A stretch of DNA of 64,000 nt from Verrucomicrobiota bacterium (GCA_029560585.1 JAKQKQ010000064.1:16250-80249), one strand, 5' to 3'; positions 1 through 9,658 are shown, counted from the stretch's first letter. The notes: a model not told the origin generated them from the sequence alone. Translations and numbers: made by a program.

Positions 1-1
1 C

Positions 2-1210
2 ACCAACTATGACGCGGATCTCGAATCGCTCTCCTCCAAATTCCCCCGCCTGCGCCTGATCTCCGTGCCACAGATCGGAACCCAAGAACCCCAGGACGAT
101 TTCAAAGGTCAGTGGGAAGAGGCCACCAACCCCGAGGTCATCAAGCAGTTTACCGCCGCGGGCTTTTTCTATGGCCGCCTGCTGCACCAGATCCTCGACG
201 TGCCGGTGGGCCTCATCGACAACGCCTGGGGCGGCTCGTCCTGCGAGGCGTGGATCCGCCGCGACATCCTCGAGAATGACCCATCCTACAAGCCTCTCAT
301 GGACGATTGGCGCAACAGAGAGAAGACCTACAACCACGAGGCAGAGTTGGAGAAACACAAGGCCGCGATGGAGAAATGGAAGGTGCAGGCCGCAGCCGCC
401 AAGGCCCAGGGCAAGACATCGCCGAAGCCACCGCGCGCCCCCACCAATGCCCTCACCGGACAGCACCGCCCCGGCAACCTTTATTGCGGCGTCCTCCACC
501 CCACGATCGGCTATGGCATGCGGGGAGCCATCTGGTATCAGGGCGAATCCAACGCCGGTCGCGCCTTCGAATACCGCCAGCTCTTCCCTCTCATGATCAA
601 GCATTGGCGCGACGAGTGGAACCTCCCCGGCGCCGCGCATGACTTCCCCTTCTACTGGGTCCAGCTCGCCGATTACATGGCCGAGAAACCCGAACCCGGC
701 GACAGCGGCTGGGCAGAACTCCGCGAGGCACAGACCCTGACAATGTCCAAACTCCCGAACACCGGCCAGGCGGTCATCACCGACCTCGGCGAGGCCAAGG
801 ACATTCACCCCAGGAACAAGCGCGACGTCGCCGAACGCCTGGTCCGCTGGGCGCTGGTCAAGGACTACGGCCTCCAGCTCCCCTATCGCAGCCCCGAATT
901 CAAGACCTTGAAGATCGAGGGCAACAAGGCTCGCGTCAGCTTCGATTATGTCGGTTCCGGGCTGAAGACCTTCGACGTCGACGAAGTCCGCGGCTTCGCC
1001 ATCTGCGGCGAAGACAGGAAGTTCGCCTGGGCCAAGGCCAGCATCCTCAACACGAACACCGTCGAGGTCTGGTGCGACACCGTCGCAAAACCCGTCGCCG
1101 TCCGCTACGCCTGGGCCGACAACCCCGTCTGCAACCTCTTTAGCTCCGACGATCTCCCGGTCACCCCCTTCCGCACCGACGACTTCCCCATGCTCACCCA
1201 ACCCAAGTAG
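2..1210 (+). CDS. Sialate O-acetylesterase, N-terminus outside the window
   Basis: The frame is open to the left edge, so only the C-terminal 402 residues are visible, ending at TAG. The SASA-family (sialic-acid-specific acetylesterase, SGNH-like fold) signature is clear: VGLIDNAWGGSSCEAWI, then GAIWYQGESNAGRAFEY about 100 residues later, and LGEAKDIHPRNKRDVAERL toward the end, which supplies the DxxH-type catalytic histidine. Known members remove O-acetyl groups from sialic acids or related sugars and are usually exported; any signal peptide would lie outside the window. A Lys/Glu/Ala-rich insert (roughly bases 330-440) separates the two halves of the fold. It lies upstream of two Tat-exported isomerase-like genes, which suggests extracellular glycan catabolism. 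The GTG at base 65 is internal and not the true start. Confidence 0.88.
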   Translation, partial: TNYDADLESLSSKFPRLRLISVPQIGTQEPQDDFKGQWEEATNPEVIKQFTAAGFFYGRLLHQILDVPVGLIDNAWGGSSCEAWIRRDILENDPSYKPLMDDWRNREKTYNHEAELEKHKAAMEKWKVQAAAAKAQGKTSPKPPRAPTNALTGQHRPGNLYCGVLHPTIGYGMRGAIWYQGESNAGRAFEYRQLFPLMIKHWRDEWNLPGAAHDFPFYWVQLADYMAEKPEPGDSGWAELREAQTLTMSKLPNTGQAVITDLGEAKDIHPRNKRDVAERLVRWALVKDYGLQLPYRSPEFKTLKIEGNKARVSFDYVGSGLKTFDVDEVRGFAICGEDRKFAWAKASILNTNTVEVWCDTVAKPVAVRYAWADNPVCNLFSSDDLPVTPFRTDDFPMLTQPK

Positions 1211-1274
1211 GTTGCTTGACGATAGCCGCGGACTGTGGCGGTGAGGGACGGATCGCCCCCGGCGTCTCCCGTTC

Positions 1275-1295
1275 GCCCTGAGCCTGTCGAAGGGC
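1275..1295. repeat. Short palindromic intergenic repeat
   Basis: This 21-base stretch is an imperfect palindrome with GCCCT/AGGGC arms around a GAGCCTGTCGA core. It sits in a 256-base gap whose left part (1243-1270) weakly resembles the two-hairpin repeat found at 43.5, 51.7 and 60.8 kb. The same core is widespread in intergenic DNA of many bacteria (from memory). No gene is seen in this gap. Confidence 0.5.
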
Positions 1296-1466
1296 GCCAC
1301 GCATCCGCCCGTCCTCCGACCGCTCACAAGTTCACGCCCGAAACGAACGGGGTGATGGCTGTGCTGCGATACGCCACGTCCTCCCACATTCTCCACGGAT
1401 GGCCGACGTGCGTCGGGAGGCCAAATACGCATTGCCGTCGCCACCCGCTTGGATCAGTATGATCGC

Positions 1467-2333
1467 ATGAGCTCGCTATCCCGCCGCAAATTCCTCGCTG
1501 CCGCAGGCCTCGGTACCCTGCTCCCGCTGCGCTCCCCCGCTGCCGCACCCACGGCCGAAAAACTCGGGTGGGACCTCTGCGCCAGCATCTACACGTTCCG
1601 AGCGATTGGCCTGTACGAGGCGCTCGATCAGATCGTCGGCCTCGGCATCAGCCATATCGAGCCCGCCTTCTTCCTGAAGCTCGATTCCGCGCGCCCGGAG
1701 CTGAAGACGTGCGAATCGCTGACGCCCGAATTGCGCGAAGAACTCAAGGGCCGCCTCGCCAAGAAGGGCATTTCCATGACCAATTTCTACGCGAAGGTCG
1801 AGGCCGACCCCGCCGCGAATCGCGCGATCTTCGAGTACGCGAAGGAGATGGGCGTGCAAACCATCGTCGCGGAACCGCCGGCCGAGGCCCTGGATGGCGT
1901 CGAGGACCTCTGCGAGAGCTTCGCCATCAATCTCGCTATCCACAACCACCCCAACGACCGGCCCACATCAAAATACTGGAACCCCGACGCGTTCCTCGCC
2001 GCGGCAAAAAACCGCGGCCCCCGCATCGGCGCCTGCCCGGACACCGGGCACTGGGTCCGCTCCGGCCTCGATCCCGTGGAGTGCCTCAAGAAACTCGAGG
2101 GCCATATCATCGAGGTCCACGCCAAGGACGTCGAGGAGATCGGCAACCCCAAGAGCCGAGACGTGCCCCTCGGTACGGGCAAGGCCAACTACGGCGCCAT
2201 CCTTCGCGAACTTCACCGGCAGAAATTCAAGGGAACGCTCACGCTCGAATACGAGCACCAGTCCCCCGCCCTCCTCGATGATCTGCGGGCCTGCATCGAT
2301 TTCATCGAGAAGACCGCCGCCTCGATCGGCTAA
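1467..2333 (+). CDS. Tat-exported sugar phosphate isomerase/epimerase-like protein
   Basis: The protein has 288 residues from the ATG at 1467. That start is preferred over an in-frame TTG at 1449 because it puts the twin-arginine motif SRRKFLAAAG near the N-terminus. A hydrophobic stretch and an Ala-rich cleavage region follow. The rest is a xylose-isomerase-like TIM barrel: IEPAFF near residue 70, then NLAIHNHPND, GACPDTGHWVRSG and IIEVHAKDVEE, which hold the His, Asp and Glu residues expected for the divalent metal site, and LTLEYEHQ at the end. The substrate cannot be told from sequence. The next gene encodes a paralogous fold 25 bases downstream, so the two are probably co-transcribed and act in the periplasm on sugar derivatives. 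Confidence 0.85.
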   Translation: MSSLSRRKFLAAAGLGTLLPLRSPAAAPTAEKLGWDLCASIYTFRAIGLYEALDQIVGLGISHIEPAFFLKLDSARPELKTCESLTPELREELKGRLAKKGISMTNFYAKVEADPAANRAIFEYAKEMGVQTIVAEPPAEALDGVEDLCESFAINLAIHNHPNDRPTSKYWNPDAFLAAAKNRGPRIGACPDTGHWVRSGLDPVECLKKLEGHIIEVHAKDVEEIGNPKSRDVPLGTGKANYGAILRELHRQKFKGTLTLEYEHQSPALLDDLRACIDFIEKTAASIG

Positions 2334-2358
2334 GACCACCCATCCGAAAATCACGACC

Positions 2359-3309
2359 ATGACTCACAACACCCCACTCAACCGCCGCGATTTCCTAACC
2401 CTCTCCGCGGGGACCGCCGCCGCGCTCGCTATCGGGACCGATGCGGGGATGGCAGCCGCGGGCGCCGGCGCAACCGCCCCATCGAAACACGCGATCTCCT
2501 TCTTCTCCAAGCAGCTGCACTGGCTCCCCTGCAAAGATGCCATGGCGGCCGCCGCAGAGATCGGCCTCGATGGACTCGATCTCACCGTCCGGCCCAAGGG
2601 CCACGTGCTCCCCGAGCGCGCGGAAGAGGATCTCCCCAAAGCGGTCGAGGCCGCCAAGGCCAACGGCGTCCGCGTCGAAATGATCGTCACGGCCATCGGC
2701 AGCCCCGACGAACCGAACGCCGAAAAGATCCTCCGCACCGCCGCCAAACTCGGCGTGAAGCACTACCGGACCAACTGGTTCAAGTACGACAAGTCCGCGC
2801 CAGTCGAGAAGTCGCTCGCCGAAATAGAGGCTCGTCTACGCGCACTCGCCCAACTCAACAAGGACCTCGGCATCCGCGGCGCCGTCCAAAACCACGCCGG
2901 GGATTACTTCGGCGCGGCAATCTGGGACCTGTGGCATGTGCTGCGCAAGATCGATTCCGAATGGATCGGAAGCCAATACGACATCCGCCACGCCACCGTC
3001 GAGGGCTTCCTCTGTTGGCCGCTTGGCCTCGCCGCAATCACGCCCCACATCCATACGCTCAATTTCAAGGACTTCGCCTTCATACAGAAGGATGGCAAAA
3101 CCACCGTCGACAACGTCCCGCTCGGCACCGGCCTGGTCGATTACAAGCGATTCGTCAAACTGCTCACGGGCCCTGCCGCATCGGCCCCCGTCAGCCTCCA
3201 CTGCGAATATCTGCCCGAGAAAGCCCCGTCTGGCGGCTCCATGTCCCGCGAGGAAATCTTTGCCGCAATCAGGAAGGACCTCGCCACCCTGAAGGCGATG
3301 CTGGGCTGA
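2359..3309 (+). CDS. Tat-exported TIM-barrel sugar isomerase-like protein
   Basis: The protein has 316 residues from the ATG at 2359. A longer open frame runs upstream through the previous gene, but this ATG gives a proper Tat signal: NRRDFLTLSAG, an Ala-rich hydrophobic core and a likely cleavage near AMAAAG. The body is a sugar phosphate isomerase/epimerase-family TIM barrel (GLDGLDLTVRPKGHVLP, AVQNHAGDYFG, IGSQYDIRHATVEG, IHTLNFKDF, SLHCEYLPE). The metal-site pattern is less canonical than in the upstream paralogue. The pair probably forms a small operon for oxidation or isomerisation of an exported sugar, as is common in Verrucomicrobiota and Planctomycetota, but the substrate is unknown. 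Confidence 0.85.
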   Translation: MTHNTPLNRRDFLTLSAGTAAALAIGTDAGMAAAGAGATAPSKHAISFFSKQLHWLPCKDAMAAAAEIGLDGLDLTVRPKGHVLPERAEEDLPKAVEAAKANGVRVEMIVTAIGSPDEPNAEKILRTAAKLGVKHYRTNWFKYDKSAPVEKSLAEIEARLRALAQLNKDLGIRGAVQNHAGDYFGAAIWDLWHVLRKIDSEWIGSQYDIRHATVEGFLCWPLGLAAITPHIHTLNFKDFAFIQKDGKTTVDNVPLGTGLVDYKRFVKLLTGPAASAPVSLHCEYLPEKAPSGGSMSREEIFAAIRKDLATLKAMLG

Positions 3310-3378
3310 CTCGAAAATAGGGCGTATCGGTCGGGTAGCGAAGGGCTTGCGCCCTTCGGCGGCGGATGTCAGATGGGG

Positions 3379-3795
3379 TCAGTCATGGTTTTTTGTCTTT
3401 TCTCGGATGCGGGCCGCCAGCACCTTGAGCCGCCGCTCCGAGGCGGCACGGTGCCCGACCTGAGCCACGACCCGGCAGCAGTAGGAGCGATCTCCCATGC
3501 GCAGTAGCTGCCGGATCCAGTCCAGTCCGACCACCGTCTCGCTGCGGATGAGCCATCCGATGAGCCCCTTGCGCCAGTCGCCCTTCCTGAGATCTGCCAG
3601 TTCCGCCTCCGATAGCCCCAACTCCTCCAGGCCCGCCTCCAGCATCTGCCTCGCCCGGTCCAGCCCGTGGTCCCGCACCTCCCCGCCACGACAGCCGTCG
3701 GCCCTCCGCGCCATCCTGCCCGCAATGCGTCCACCCGCCAGTTTCAGCAACCGCTCCCGGAAACCCTCCGCCCTTTGCGAGAGACACCACGGGCA
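3379..3795 (-). pseudogene. Remnant of REP-associated tyrosine transposase (C-terminal part)
   Basis: About 138 residues are readable on the minus strand in one frame, beginning without a start codon and ending at TGA. The text (FRERLLKLAGGR, LEELGLSEAELADLRKGDWR, IRSETVVGLDWIRQLLRMG) resembles the C-terminal helical DNA-binding part of REP-associated tyrosine transposases (RAYT, IS200-like Y1 family). The catalytic HUH/Tyr domain that should come first is missing; its place is taken by the start of the AsmA-like gene on the other strand. So this is a truncated relic. Its last bases, on the plus strand GGGGTCAGTCATGGTTTTTT, resemble short repeats elsewhere in the window. Assignment to the family is from memory of its C-terminal pattern. 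Confidence 0.55.
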
Positions 3796-3814
3796 TTTTG
3801 CATAGGCTGCAAGG

Positions 3815-6202
3815 ATGAGGCGCCTAGCCCAACGGCTGATCTGGTGTTTACTCGGATCGCTGTCGCTGGCTCTCGCGACGTCCTGCGGTGTCGCGCTCTG
3901 GCTGGATCGGCGCCTCGCTGATCCGCGTCTCCCATCTCAAATTGGCGACCAGTTATCCCGTCTGTTGGGCGCCCAGGTGCAGATTGACTCCATCGACTTC
4001 GCATGGCCCGGATGGATCCAATGCAACACCGCGAAGGTCCGCCTGCACGGCGAACCGGATCCCCGACCGCCGCTCGCCGAGATCGCGGCACTGCGCCTGC
4101 TGGTTTCGCCTGCCAGCCTCTTGACCCGCCACCCGCGCATCGCGGTCGTCCGACTGGACAGGCCGAAGATCGCCCTCCGTCTCATGCCCAACGGCCAGTT
4201 GGCCCTGCCCGACAGCATCGGCAGCGCACCGATCCATCGCGCGGTCCCTCCCCTCTCCCGTGACGGTCCCGCCCCCGGCCTAACATCGCCGCCCCCGTTC
4301 CTCGCCAACTTCGACCACTTCGAGATCACCGACGGCGAGTTGTCCCTCAGCGAGGCCGATGGATCCCGATCATTCGCCGCCGCCGGATTGCGCGTGCGTG
4401 GCGGTCTGTCACTCGGTCGTTCCGGCGCCTTTGGCCATGGCCACATCAATGCCCGGGAGATCGTCCTGAAAAATGGCGTGCGGATCGATCATCTCGACTC
4501 GACCTTTGCCTCGACCAACGCCTCGGTCTGCCTGCCCGACCTCCGCGCGAGCGTGAACGGCGCGTCCCTGGACGCATCACTGCACACATCCCAGCGCGAT
4601 GGGATACAGCGCTTTGCGTTCCACGGCCGCATACAGGACCTCACGCCCAGGGATCTCGAAAGATTTTTCATCCTCCCTGGCTGTTTTTCGTTCAAGCACG
4701 CCAACGGCGAACTCGAGGGCAGTGCCGAATTGGAGCGGCCCGAAGACCTCCTCGCCACGGGCTCCCTTGCATGCCGGGGCGCGAAGCTGTCCGCCAACAC
4801 CCTCCTACGAACGGCGGGAATGCCGACCTCCTTTCCAGACTGGAACACGATCGACCTCGGACAGATCCGGGGAAACATCTCCATCAGCAACAGCTGGGTC
4901 CATCTCGAACGTCTGGAAACAGCGGACGCGGAGGATGGTGTCGCGGCCTCCGGCCGCCTCACCTTCGGCCCCGCGCGGCAAAGCAGTGCGCAAATCAGCG
5001 CCACGATCCCGCTCGGAAAAGGTTCTGTCAGATGCGAATACCATCACGCTGGCAACACGAACGTGATGCCCTATGCCGCACAGATCTCGGTCGATAGGGT
5101 CAGCCTCCCCCTTCTGCTAAGGTCTTTCGACATCAAGTTCGCCCATGGAGACCGCACCCTGCACGGACATGACTACGCGGCGGGGATTGTTTCGGCCTCG
5201 CTGTTGACCTGCGGCGACTTCGTCACTGCGGGCGAGTCCACCACCGGCACAGTGATGATCGCCGACGGCACAGTCGCGGGCCTGAGGCTCCTGAACGACC
5301 TTGGCGTGACCTGGGACGCACCGGAATTGAGGTCGGTCCGTTTCGGCCGTCTGTCAGGCAGCCTCGCCTCCTCGAATGGTACCCTCCGCGTTGAGAGTCT
5401 CGGCCCACGAGATCGCTCGGCACCGGCCCGGTTCGAGACGTCCTTCATCGCTGGCCCGAACGACAGGCTCGATGCGAAATTCATTCTCGAACTTCCCATC
5501 TGGGAGGGCCGGACAAACACCAAACTCACCCTGAGACCCGGTGGCCAAATTGGCCGAATGTTGAATCTTTCGATCAACGCCGAAAGCATCAACACGGCCC
5601 TGGCGCTCAAGTCGTTCCGCGCCGACCCGAGGCTCCTCGACGGCCGGGCCAGCTTCCGCTTCAGCGGAGAAAGTCCGGCGGCCGCCATGCAAGCGCTGCG
5701 CGGCGAGGGATCGATCGCGGTGCGACCCGCCAAGATTCAAGGGGCCAAGTTCCTCGCCGTCCTCGGTTCTCTCCTCGCGATGCCAGGCTTGGACAATCTG
5801 AACCTCGACTTCCTCCAATCCGACTTCACGGTGTCCGAACAGGCGCTCCGCTTCACCGAAATCCAGTCGGGCCCCAAGAACCGCACCCACCTCAACGGGA
5901 GCGGAACGGTAAGATTCAACGGCGCGATGGACATGAGAGGGCGCCTCATGCTCAACTCGGGGCTGCCCGGCATGATCTCCAAGACGATCGGGGTGATCGC
6001 CCTGAAACCCTCCGAGGGCATCGTGGCGGTGCCCTTCACGATCACGGGCCCCATCGACAATCCCAGGGTGAGAATCGACAGTGTCCGCACGGCGGGCGCC
6101 GTCACCTCGTCAGCCATCGATCACATCCCGCTGGTCAACCGCATCCCCCTTCTTTTCAGAAAAAGGAAACCCGAAGAACAAAAGGACAAGGGCGGACGCT
6201 GA
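3815..6202 (+). CDS. AsmA-like outer-membrane/lipid-transport family protein
   Basis: This is a 795-residue protein with one N-terminal membrane anchor (residues about 10-32) followed by a long beta-rich periplasmic region. The pattern is that of the AsmA/TamB/DUF3971 group: an N-terminal WLDRRLADPRLPSQI segment and a C-terminal domain with LAMPGLDNLNLDFLQSDF, then an HLNGSGTVRFNGAMDMRGR repeat and an ITGPIDNPRVRID ending. Known relatives bridge inner and outer membranes and are implicated in phospholipid transport or outer-membrane assembly. The basic tail (RKRKPEEQKDKGGR) is probably exposed. It begins only about 20 bases from the transposase remnant on the other strand and stands alone on its strand. 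The exact role is unknown. Confidence 0.8.
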   Translation: MRRLAQRLIWCLLGSLSLALATSCGVALWLDRRLADPRLPSQIGDQLSRLLGAQVQIDSIDFAWPGWIQCNTAKVRLHGEPDPRPPLAEIAALRLLVSPASLLTRHPRIAVVRLDRPKIALRLMPNGQLALPDSIGSAPIHRAVPPLSRDGPAPGLTSPPPFLANFDHFEITDGELSLSEADGSRSFAAAGLRVRGGLSLGRSGAFGHGHINAREIVLKNGVRIDHLDSTFASTNASVCLPDLRASVNGASLDASLHTSQRDGIQRFAFHGRIQDLTPRDLERFFILPGCFSFKHANGELEGSAELERPEDLLATGSLACRGAKLSANTLLRTAGMPTSFPDWNTIDLGQIRGNISISNSWVHLERLETADAEDGVAASGRLTFGPARQSSAQISATIPLGKGSVRCEYHHAGNTNVMPYAAQISVDRVSLPLLLRSFDIKFAHGDRTLHGHDYAAGIVSASLLTCGDFVTAGESTTGTVMIADGTVAGLRLLNDLGVTWDAPELRSVRFGRLSGSLASSNGTLRVESLGPRDRSAPARFETSFIAGPNDRLDAKFILELPIWEGRTNTKLTLRPGGQIGRMLNLSINAESINTALALKSFRADPRLLDGRASFRFSGESPAAAMQALRGEGSIAVRPAKIQGAKFLAVLGSLLAMPGLDNLNLDFLQSDFTVSEQALRFTEIQSGPKNRTHLNGSGTVRFNGAMDMRGRLMLNSGLPGMISKTIGVIALKPSEGIVAVPFTITGPIDNPRVRIDSVRTAGAVTSSAIDHIPLVNRIPLLFRKRKPEEQKDKGGR

Positions 6203-6315
6203 CGCAACATAAACTCCCCTTGACTCCACCGCCCACCCCCATCAACCTAACCTCCGGTTCTTTTATAGATCCGACCCGGCCCCGGCAAGCGATGCGGGTG
6301 ACCGGGCGAAAAGAT

Positions 6316-6466
6316 GGTCGCGGCGCCAGGGAATCCCGTGAGAATCGGGAACAGTAGCGCTACGGTAACGGTCTACAGACTCCCACGATGCCAGTCTCCG
6401 GTCCAAATCCGGGGGTGAAGGCGGGAGCGAGGTTTGAGGCCCGAAGTCCGAATATCTGCGCCGCGC
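6316..6466 (+). promoter_or_regulatory. Cobalamin (B12) riboswitch
   Basis: The conserved core is present: GGGAATCCCGTGAGAATCGG followed by GAACAGTAGCGCTACGGTAA, then a GAAGGCGGGAG segment and a B12-box-like AAGTCCGAATATCTGCG. A closing P1 helix forms perfectly between 6320-6326 (GCGGCGC) and 6458-6464 (GCGCCGC). The expression platform downstream can fold 6570-6574 against 6587-6591, placing the GGGAA ribosome-binding site (6583-6587) in a loop, which suggests translational control. It precedes btuB and, through overlapping genes, probably controls the whole uptake and remodelling operon. Bases 6203-6315 and 6467-6593 show no other gene. Confidence 0.92.
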
Positions 6467-6593
6467 CCTCTCATTCGTCTACCGCCAGTGCGGTGGGCGC
6501 AAAAACTTCATCGCCTCAATGAAGAATGAGGACCTCTGGATCTGACCTTCAACGGTCCGCCCTCCTGGGGTTCTCTCAGAAAGGGAAGAACTC

Positions 6594-8750
6594 ATGACCG
6601 TTGGTTCCATTCACTCGGCCCCGGACCGATTCCGGGCTATCCGAAATACGCTCCACATCACGCTCGCGGCCCTCCTCACGTCGGCCGCATGGGCCCAAGA
6701 GCCGACCGGAATATCCCCGGCAACCGAAACCCCTGCCGACGCCGGCGCCACAGAAGAACGCCGCGAGACCATCGTGGTGACCGCCACGCGCGCCGAGACG
6801 ACGGATCGCCGCATCCCCAGTAATGTCACCGTGATCGGGGGTGAAGAGATTGCCGAGGGGGGCTACACTTCGCTGCCACAGGCCCTGGAAAAGAAGGCCG
6901 GCCTCCATTTCCGCAGCTTCTCCGACAACCCCAGTCAGGCCGAGGTCGACATCCGCGGCTTTGGGGAGAACAGCCACGGGCGCGTCCTGGTCATGGTCAA
7001 CGGGCGCAAGCTCAACCGCCCCGACATGGCCACGGTCAACTGGCTCCAGATCCCCCTGCGGAATGTCGAGAAAGTGGAGGTCATCCGGGGCGCCAATACC
7101 GCCCTCTATGGCGACCACGCCGTCGGGGGCGTAATCAATGTCATCACCAAGCGCGGCAGCGAAAGACCCGAGTGCGAAGTCTCGGGCCAGATCGGCAGCT
7201 ACGGCTATTACGACGCCGGCGCTTCCGCCAGCGGGCGCCTCGGCAAACTCGGCGCCTCCGCCTCGGTGGATGTCCAATCCTCCGACGGCTACCGGGAGCG
7301 CTCCGCCTACGACGCCACCTCTGCCACGCTCGGCCTAGAATACGCCGCCACCGATTGGCTCACGGCCTACTTCGATGGCTCGGTCACGAAAAACGATTAC
7401 GAGTTGCCCGGTGCCCTCACCGCCGAACAGATGCGCGAGGATCGCCGCCAGGCCATCAACCTCGAGGACGATGTCGCCGAACAACAGCTATATGCCGATT
7501 GGGGCCTGCGGTCCTCCTTCCTCGATGGCACCCACAAGTTCGACGCCGACTTCGCCTTCGCCCACCGCGACATCGAGGCAAACACCGCAAGCTGGTTGAC
7601 CTGGACCGACCAGATCGTCGATACCTGGAGCATCTCGCCCAAGTATACCCTCGAGACGAATTTCGGAAGTTTCCACGAGCAACTCGTCGCCGGCGTCGAT
7701 TGGAGCCGCGACGAGTTGGCCATCGACCGGTATAACGACCTGGACCGCACCCTCTGGCAGGGACAGGCCGACATCACGAGGGATTCCCTCGCGCCCTTCG
7801 TCAGAAACACCCTCAGCTACGGTAAATGGGCCTCCCTGAGTCTCGGTGGTCGCTGGGGCGAAAGCGAGATCACCGTCGAGACCGAGGACATGGGCACGCC
7901 CGGATTCCCGCCGTTCTTCCCGGGCATCCCCCACGTGCGCACCGAAGACAGCAAGACCCACCGCGAGTGCGCCTATCACATCGGCGCCACCGTGAACCCC
8001 ATTGAGCAAGTGAAGGTCTTCGCAAAATACGACACCATCTACCGATTCCCATTCACCGACGAGCAGGCCGTCTACGTCGGCTACGGGCTCAACAGCTTCA
8101 ATTTCGACCTCGAGCCGGAGACCGGCGAGAGCCTCGAGGCCGGCCTTGAGGTGGAACCCTTCAACGGCGCATCCATCCAGCTCACCTGGTTCGAGATGAA
8201 GATGGAGGGCGAGATCGCCTGGGACGGCTACCGCAACGTCAACCTCGATGACACGCTCCACACCGGGGTCGAGATCGCCGCCGACTACCGCTACCGCGAC
8301 ATCGCCCGGCTCTCCGTCAACTACACTTGGCTCGACGCCGAATTCGAGCGCGATTACCTCGGCGATCCGCTGCTGGGCGTTCCCAAGCACGACGCCGGCG
8401 ACCGCATCCCGCTCGTCCCGGAACACAAGCTCACGGTCGCGGCCGAGGTCAACGTGACCCGGGCGCTGGTGCTCTTGGGTGCCTACAACTACACGAGCGA
8501 CATGCTGCTCGGCGGCGATGACGATAATGTCTACGCGCCCCTCGACGAGTACACGACGGTGGACTTTGGGGTCCGGTACACCCACAAACTCCCCGGCGAC
8601 AAGGTGGAAATCCAGGCCACCATTGGGGTGGATAATGTCTTCGACGAAGAATATGCCCCGATGGGTTTCGCGTCCTCGTTCTATCCCGACGGCGTCTTCT
8701 ATCCGGCCGTGGGTCGCACCTACAAGGCGGGGCTTTCGGTGAAGTTTTGA
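6594..8750 (+). CDS. btuB: TonB-dependent cobalamin receptor
   Basis: This is a 718-residue outer-membrane receptor. A signal peptide ends near AAWAQ (about residue 35). The TonB box ETIVVTATRA lies at residues 58-67, followed by the plug domain (IPSNVTVIGGEEI, DIRGFGENSHGRVLVMVNG, VIRGANTALYGDHAVGGVINVIT) and a 22-strand barrel that ends in AGLSVKF with the expected terminal aromatic residue. The riboswitch directly upstream and the B12 transport and salvage genes downstream identify the substrate as cobamides or cobinamide. Length and architecture are normal for the family. Its stop codon overlaps the start of the binding-protein gene by four bases, so the two are probably translationally coupled. 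Confidence 0.93.
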   Translation: MTVGSIHSAPDRFRAIRNTLHITLAALLTSAAWAQEPTGISPATETPADAGATEERRETIVVTATRAETTDRRIPSNVTVIGGEEIAEGGYTSLPQALEKKAGLHFRSFSDNPSQAEVDIRGFGENSHGRVLVMVNGRKLNRPDMATVNWLQIPLRNVEKVEVIRGANTALYGDHAVGGVINVITKRGSERPECEVSGQIGSYGYYDAGASASGRLGKLGASASVDVQSSDGYRERSAYDATSATLGLEYAATDWLTAYFDGSVTKNDYELPGALTAEQMREDRRQAINLEDDVAEQQLYADWGLRSSFLDGTHKFDADFAFAHRDIEANTASWLTWTDQIVDTWSISPKYTLETNFGSFHEQLVAGVDWSRDELAIDRYNDLDRTLWQGQADITRDSLAPFVRNTLSYGKWASLSLGGRWGESEITVETEDMGTPGFPPFFPGIPHVRTEDSKTHRECAYHIGATVNPIEQVKVFAKYDTIYRFPFTDEQAVYVGYGLNSFNFDLEPETGESLEAGLEVEPFNGASIQLTWFEMKMEGEIAWDGYRNVNLDDTLHTGVEIAADYRYRDIARLSVNYTWLDAEFERDYLGDPLLGVPKHDAGDRIPLVPEHKLTVAAEVNVTRALVLLGAYNYTSDMLLGGDDDNVYAPLDEYTTVDFGVRYTHKLPGDKVEIQATIGVDNVFDEEYAPMGFASSFYPDGVFYPAVGRTYKAGLSVKF

Positions 8751-9658
8751 GAGGGAACCAACATCGCGGTTGCGGGTGTCGTCCGGCAGCCACCGTTTGG
8801 CTGGCGCTGACCATCGTCGCCGTCGGGGGCTGTTCGCGCGCTGGCACGCCACGCGCGCCAGCGGCGTCCGCTCCCCCGAAACGCGTGGTGTCGCTCGCGC
8901 CCAACATCACCGAAATCATCTATGCCGTGGGCGCGGGCAACCTGCTCGTCGGCAATACTCGCTACTGCAAGTTCCCGCCCGAGGCCCGATCCGTTCCCAA
9001 AATCGGGGGATACTATGATCCCAGCTACGAGCGGATCGTCGCGGCCCGGCCCGACCTCGTCATCCTGCTCCCCGAGCACATCGAGGCGCGCCAGAGGCTC
9101 GACGAGCTGGGCATCGCGTGGGCCGAGGTCCGCTGCGAGGGCCTCGATGGCCTCCTGGATTCCGTGGCGAAGATCGGCGCTATCTGTGGTCGGCCGGATG
9201 AGGGCTCGCGGGTCGCCTCCGCCATGAGGCGCACCATCGGTGAGATCCGCTCCCGGCCCAGGCACGGCCCGCCGCCGCGCGCCATCCTGTGCGTTGGCCG
9301 GGGCATGGGCGCGGGTGCTGTTTCGGAGGTCTATATCGCCGGACCAGACACGTTCCACGGCACGCTCCTCACCGCGGCCGGTGGCACCAATGCCTATTCG
9401 GGCCGTCTTCGCTTCCCGCTGCTTTCGCAAGAGGGTATCCTCAGCCTGAATCCCGAGGTAATCTTTGAGTTCGTGCCCGATCTTGCGGAGCAGACCATGT
9501 CCGAGGACGACATCAAGGCCGACTGGCGCCGGTTCCCCAGGGTCCCCGCCGTCGCCTCCGGCCGCATCCATGTCTTCGGCGGCGAGCACGTCGCGATCCC
9601 GGGGCCGCGCTGCATCGCGCTGCTCGATGCCATGCAGCGCGCCCTCTATCCGGAGTGA
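8747..9658 (+). CDS. btuF: Cobamide ABC transporter substrate-binding lipoprotein
   Basis: The protein has 303 residues read from a TTG that overlaps the btuB stop (TTGA). No ATG lies in a better position, and the frame gives a lipoprotein signal ending in the lipobox VGGC near residue 29. The mature part has the BtuF/FhuD-type helical-backbone fold: RVVSLAPNITEIIYAVGAG, LLVGNTRYCKFP, VPKIGGYYDPSYERIVAARPDLVI, then a second lobe with AAGGTNAYS and VFGGEHVAIPGPR. It captures cobamide in the periplasm and passes it to the BtuCD translocator encoded next. The gap to btuD is only 6 bases. Confidence 0.9.
   Translation: MRGNQHRGCGCRPAATVWLALTIVAVGGCSRAGTPRAPAASAPPKRVVSLAPNITEIIYAVGAGNLLVGNTRYCKFPPEARSVPKIGGYYDPSYERIVAARPDLVILLPEHIEARQRLDELGIAWAEVRCEGLDGLLDSVAKIGAICGRPDEGSRVASAMRRTIGEIRSRPRHGPPPRAILCVGRGMGAGAVSEVYIAGPDTFHGTLLTAAGGTNAYSGRLRFPLLSQEGILSLNPEVIFEFVPDLAEQTMSEDDIKADWRRFPRVPAVASGRIHVFGGEHVAIPGPRCIALLDAMQRALYPE

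Noticed and set aside
7488..8852. Open frame of 454 codons antisense to btuB
   Set aside because: btuB is unmistakable on the plus strand; the antisense product is Gly/Val/Asp-rich with no motif.
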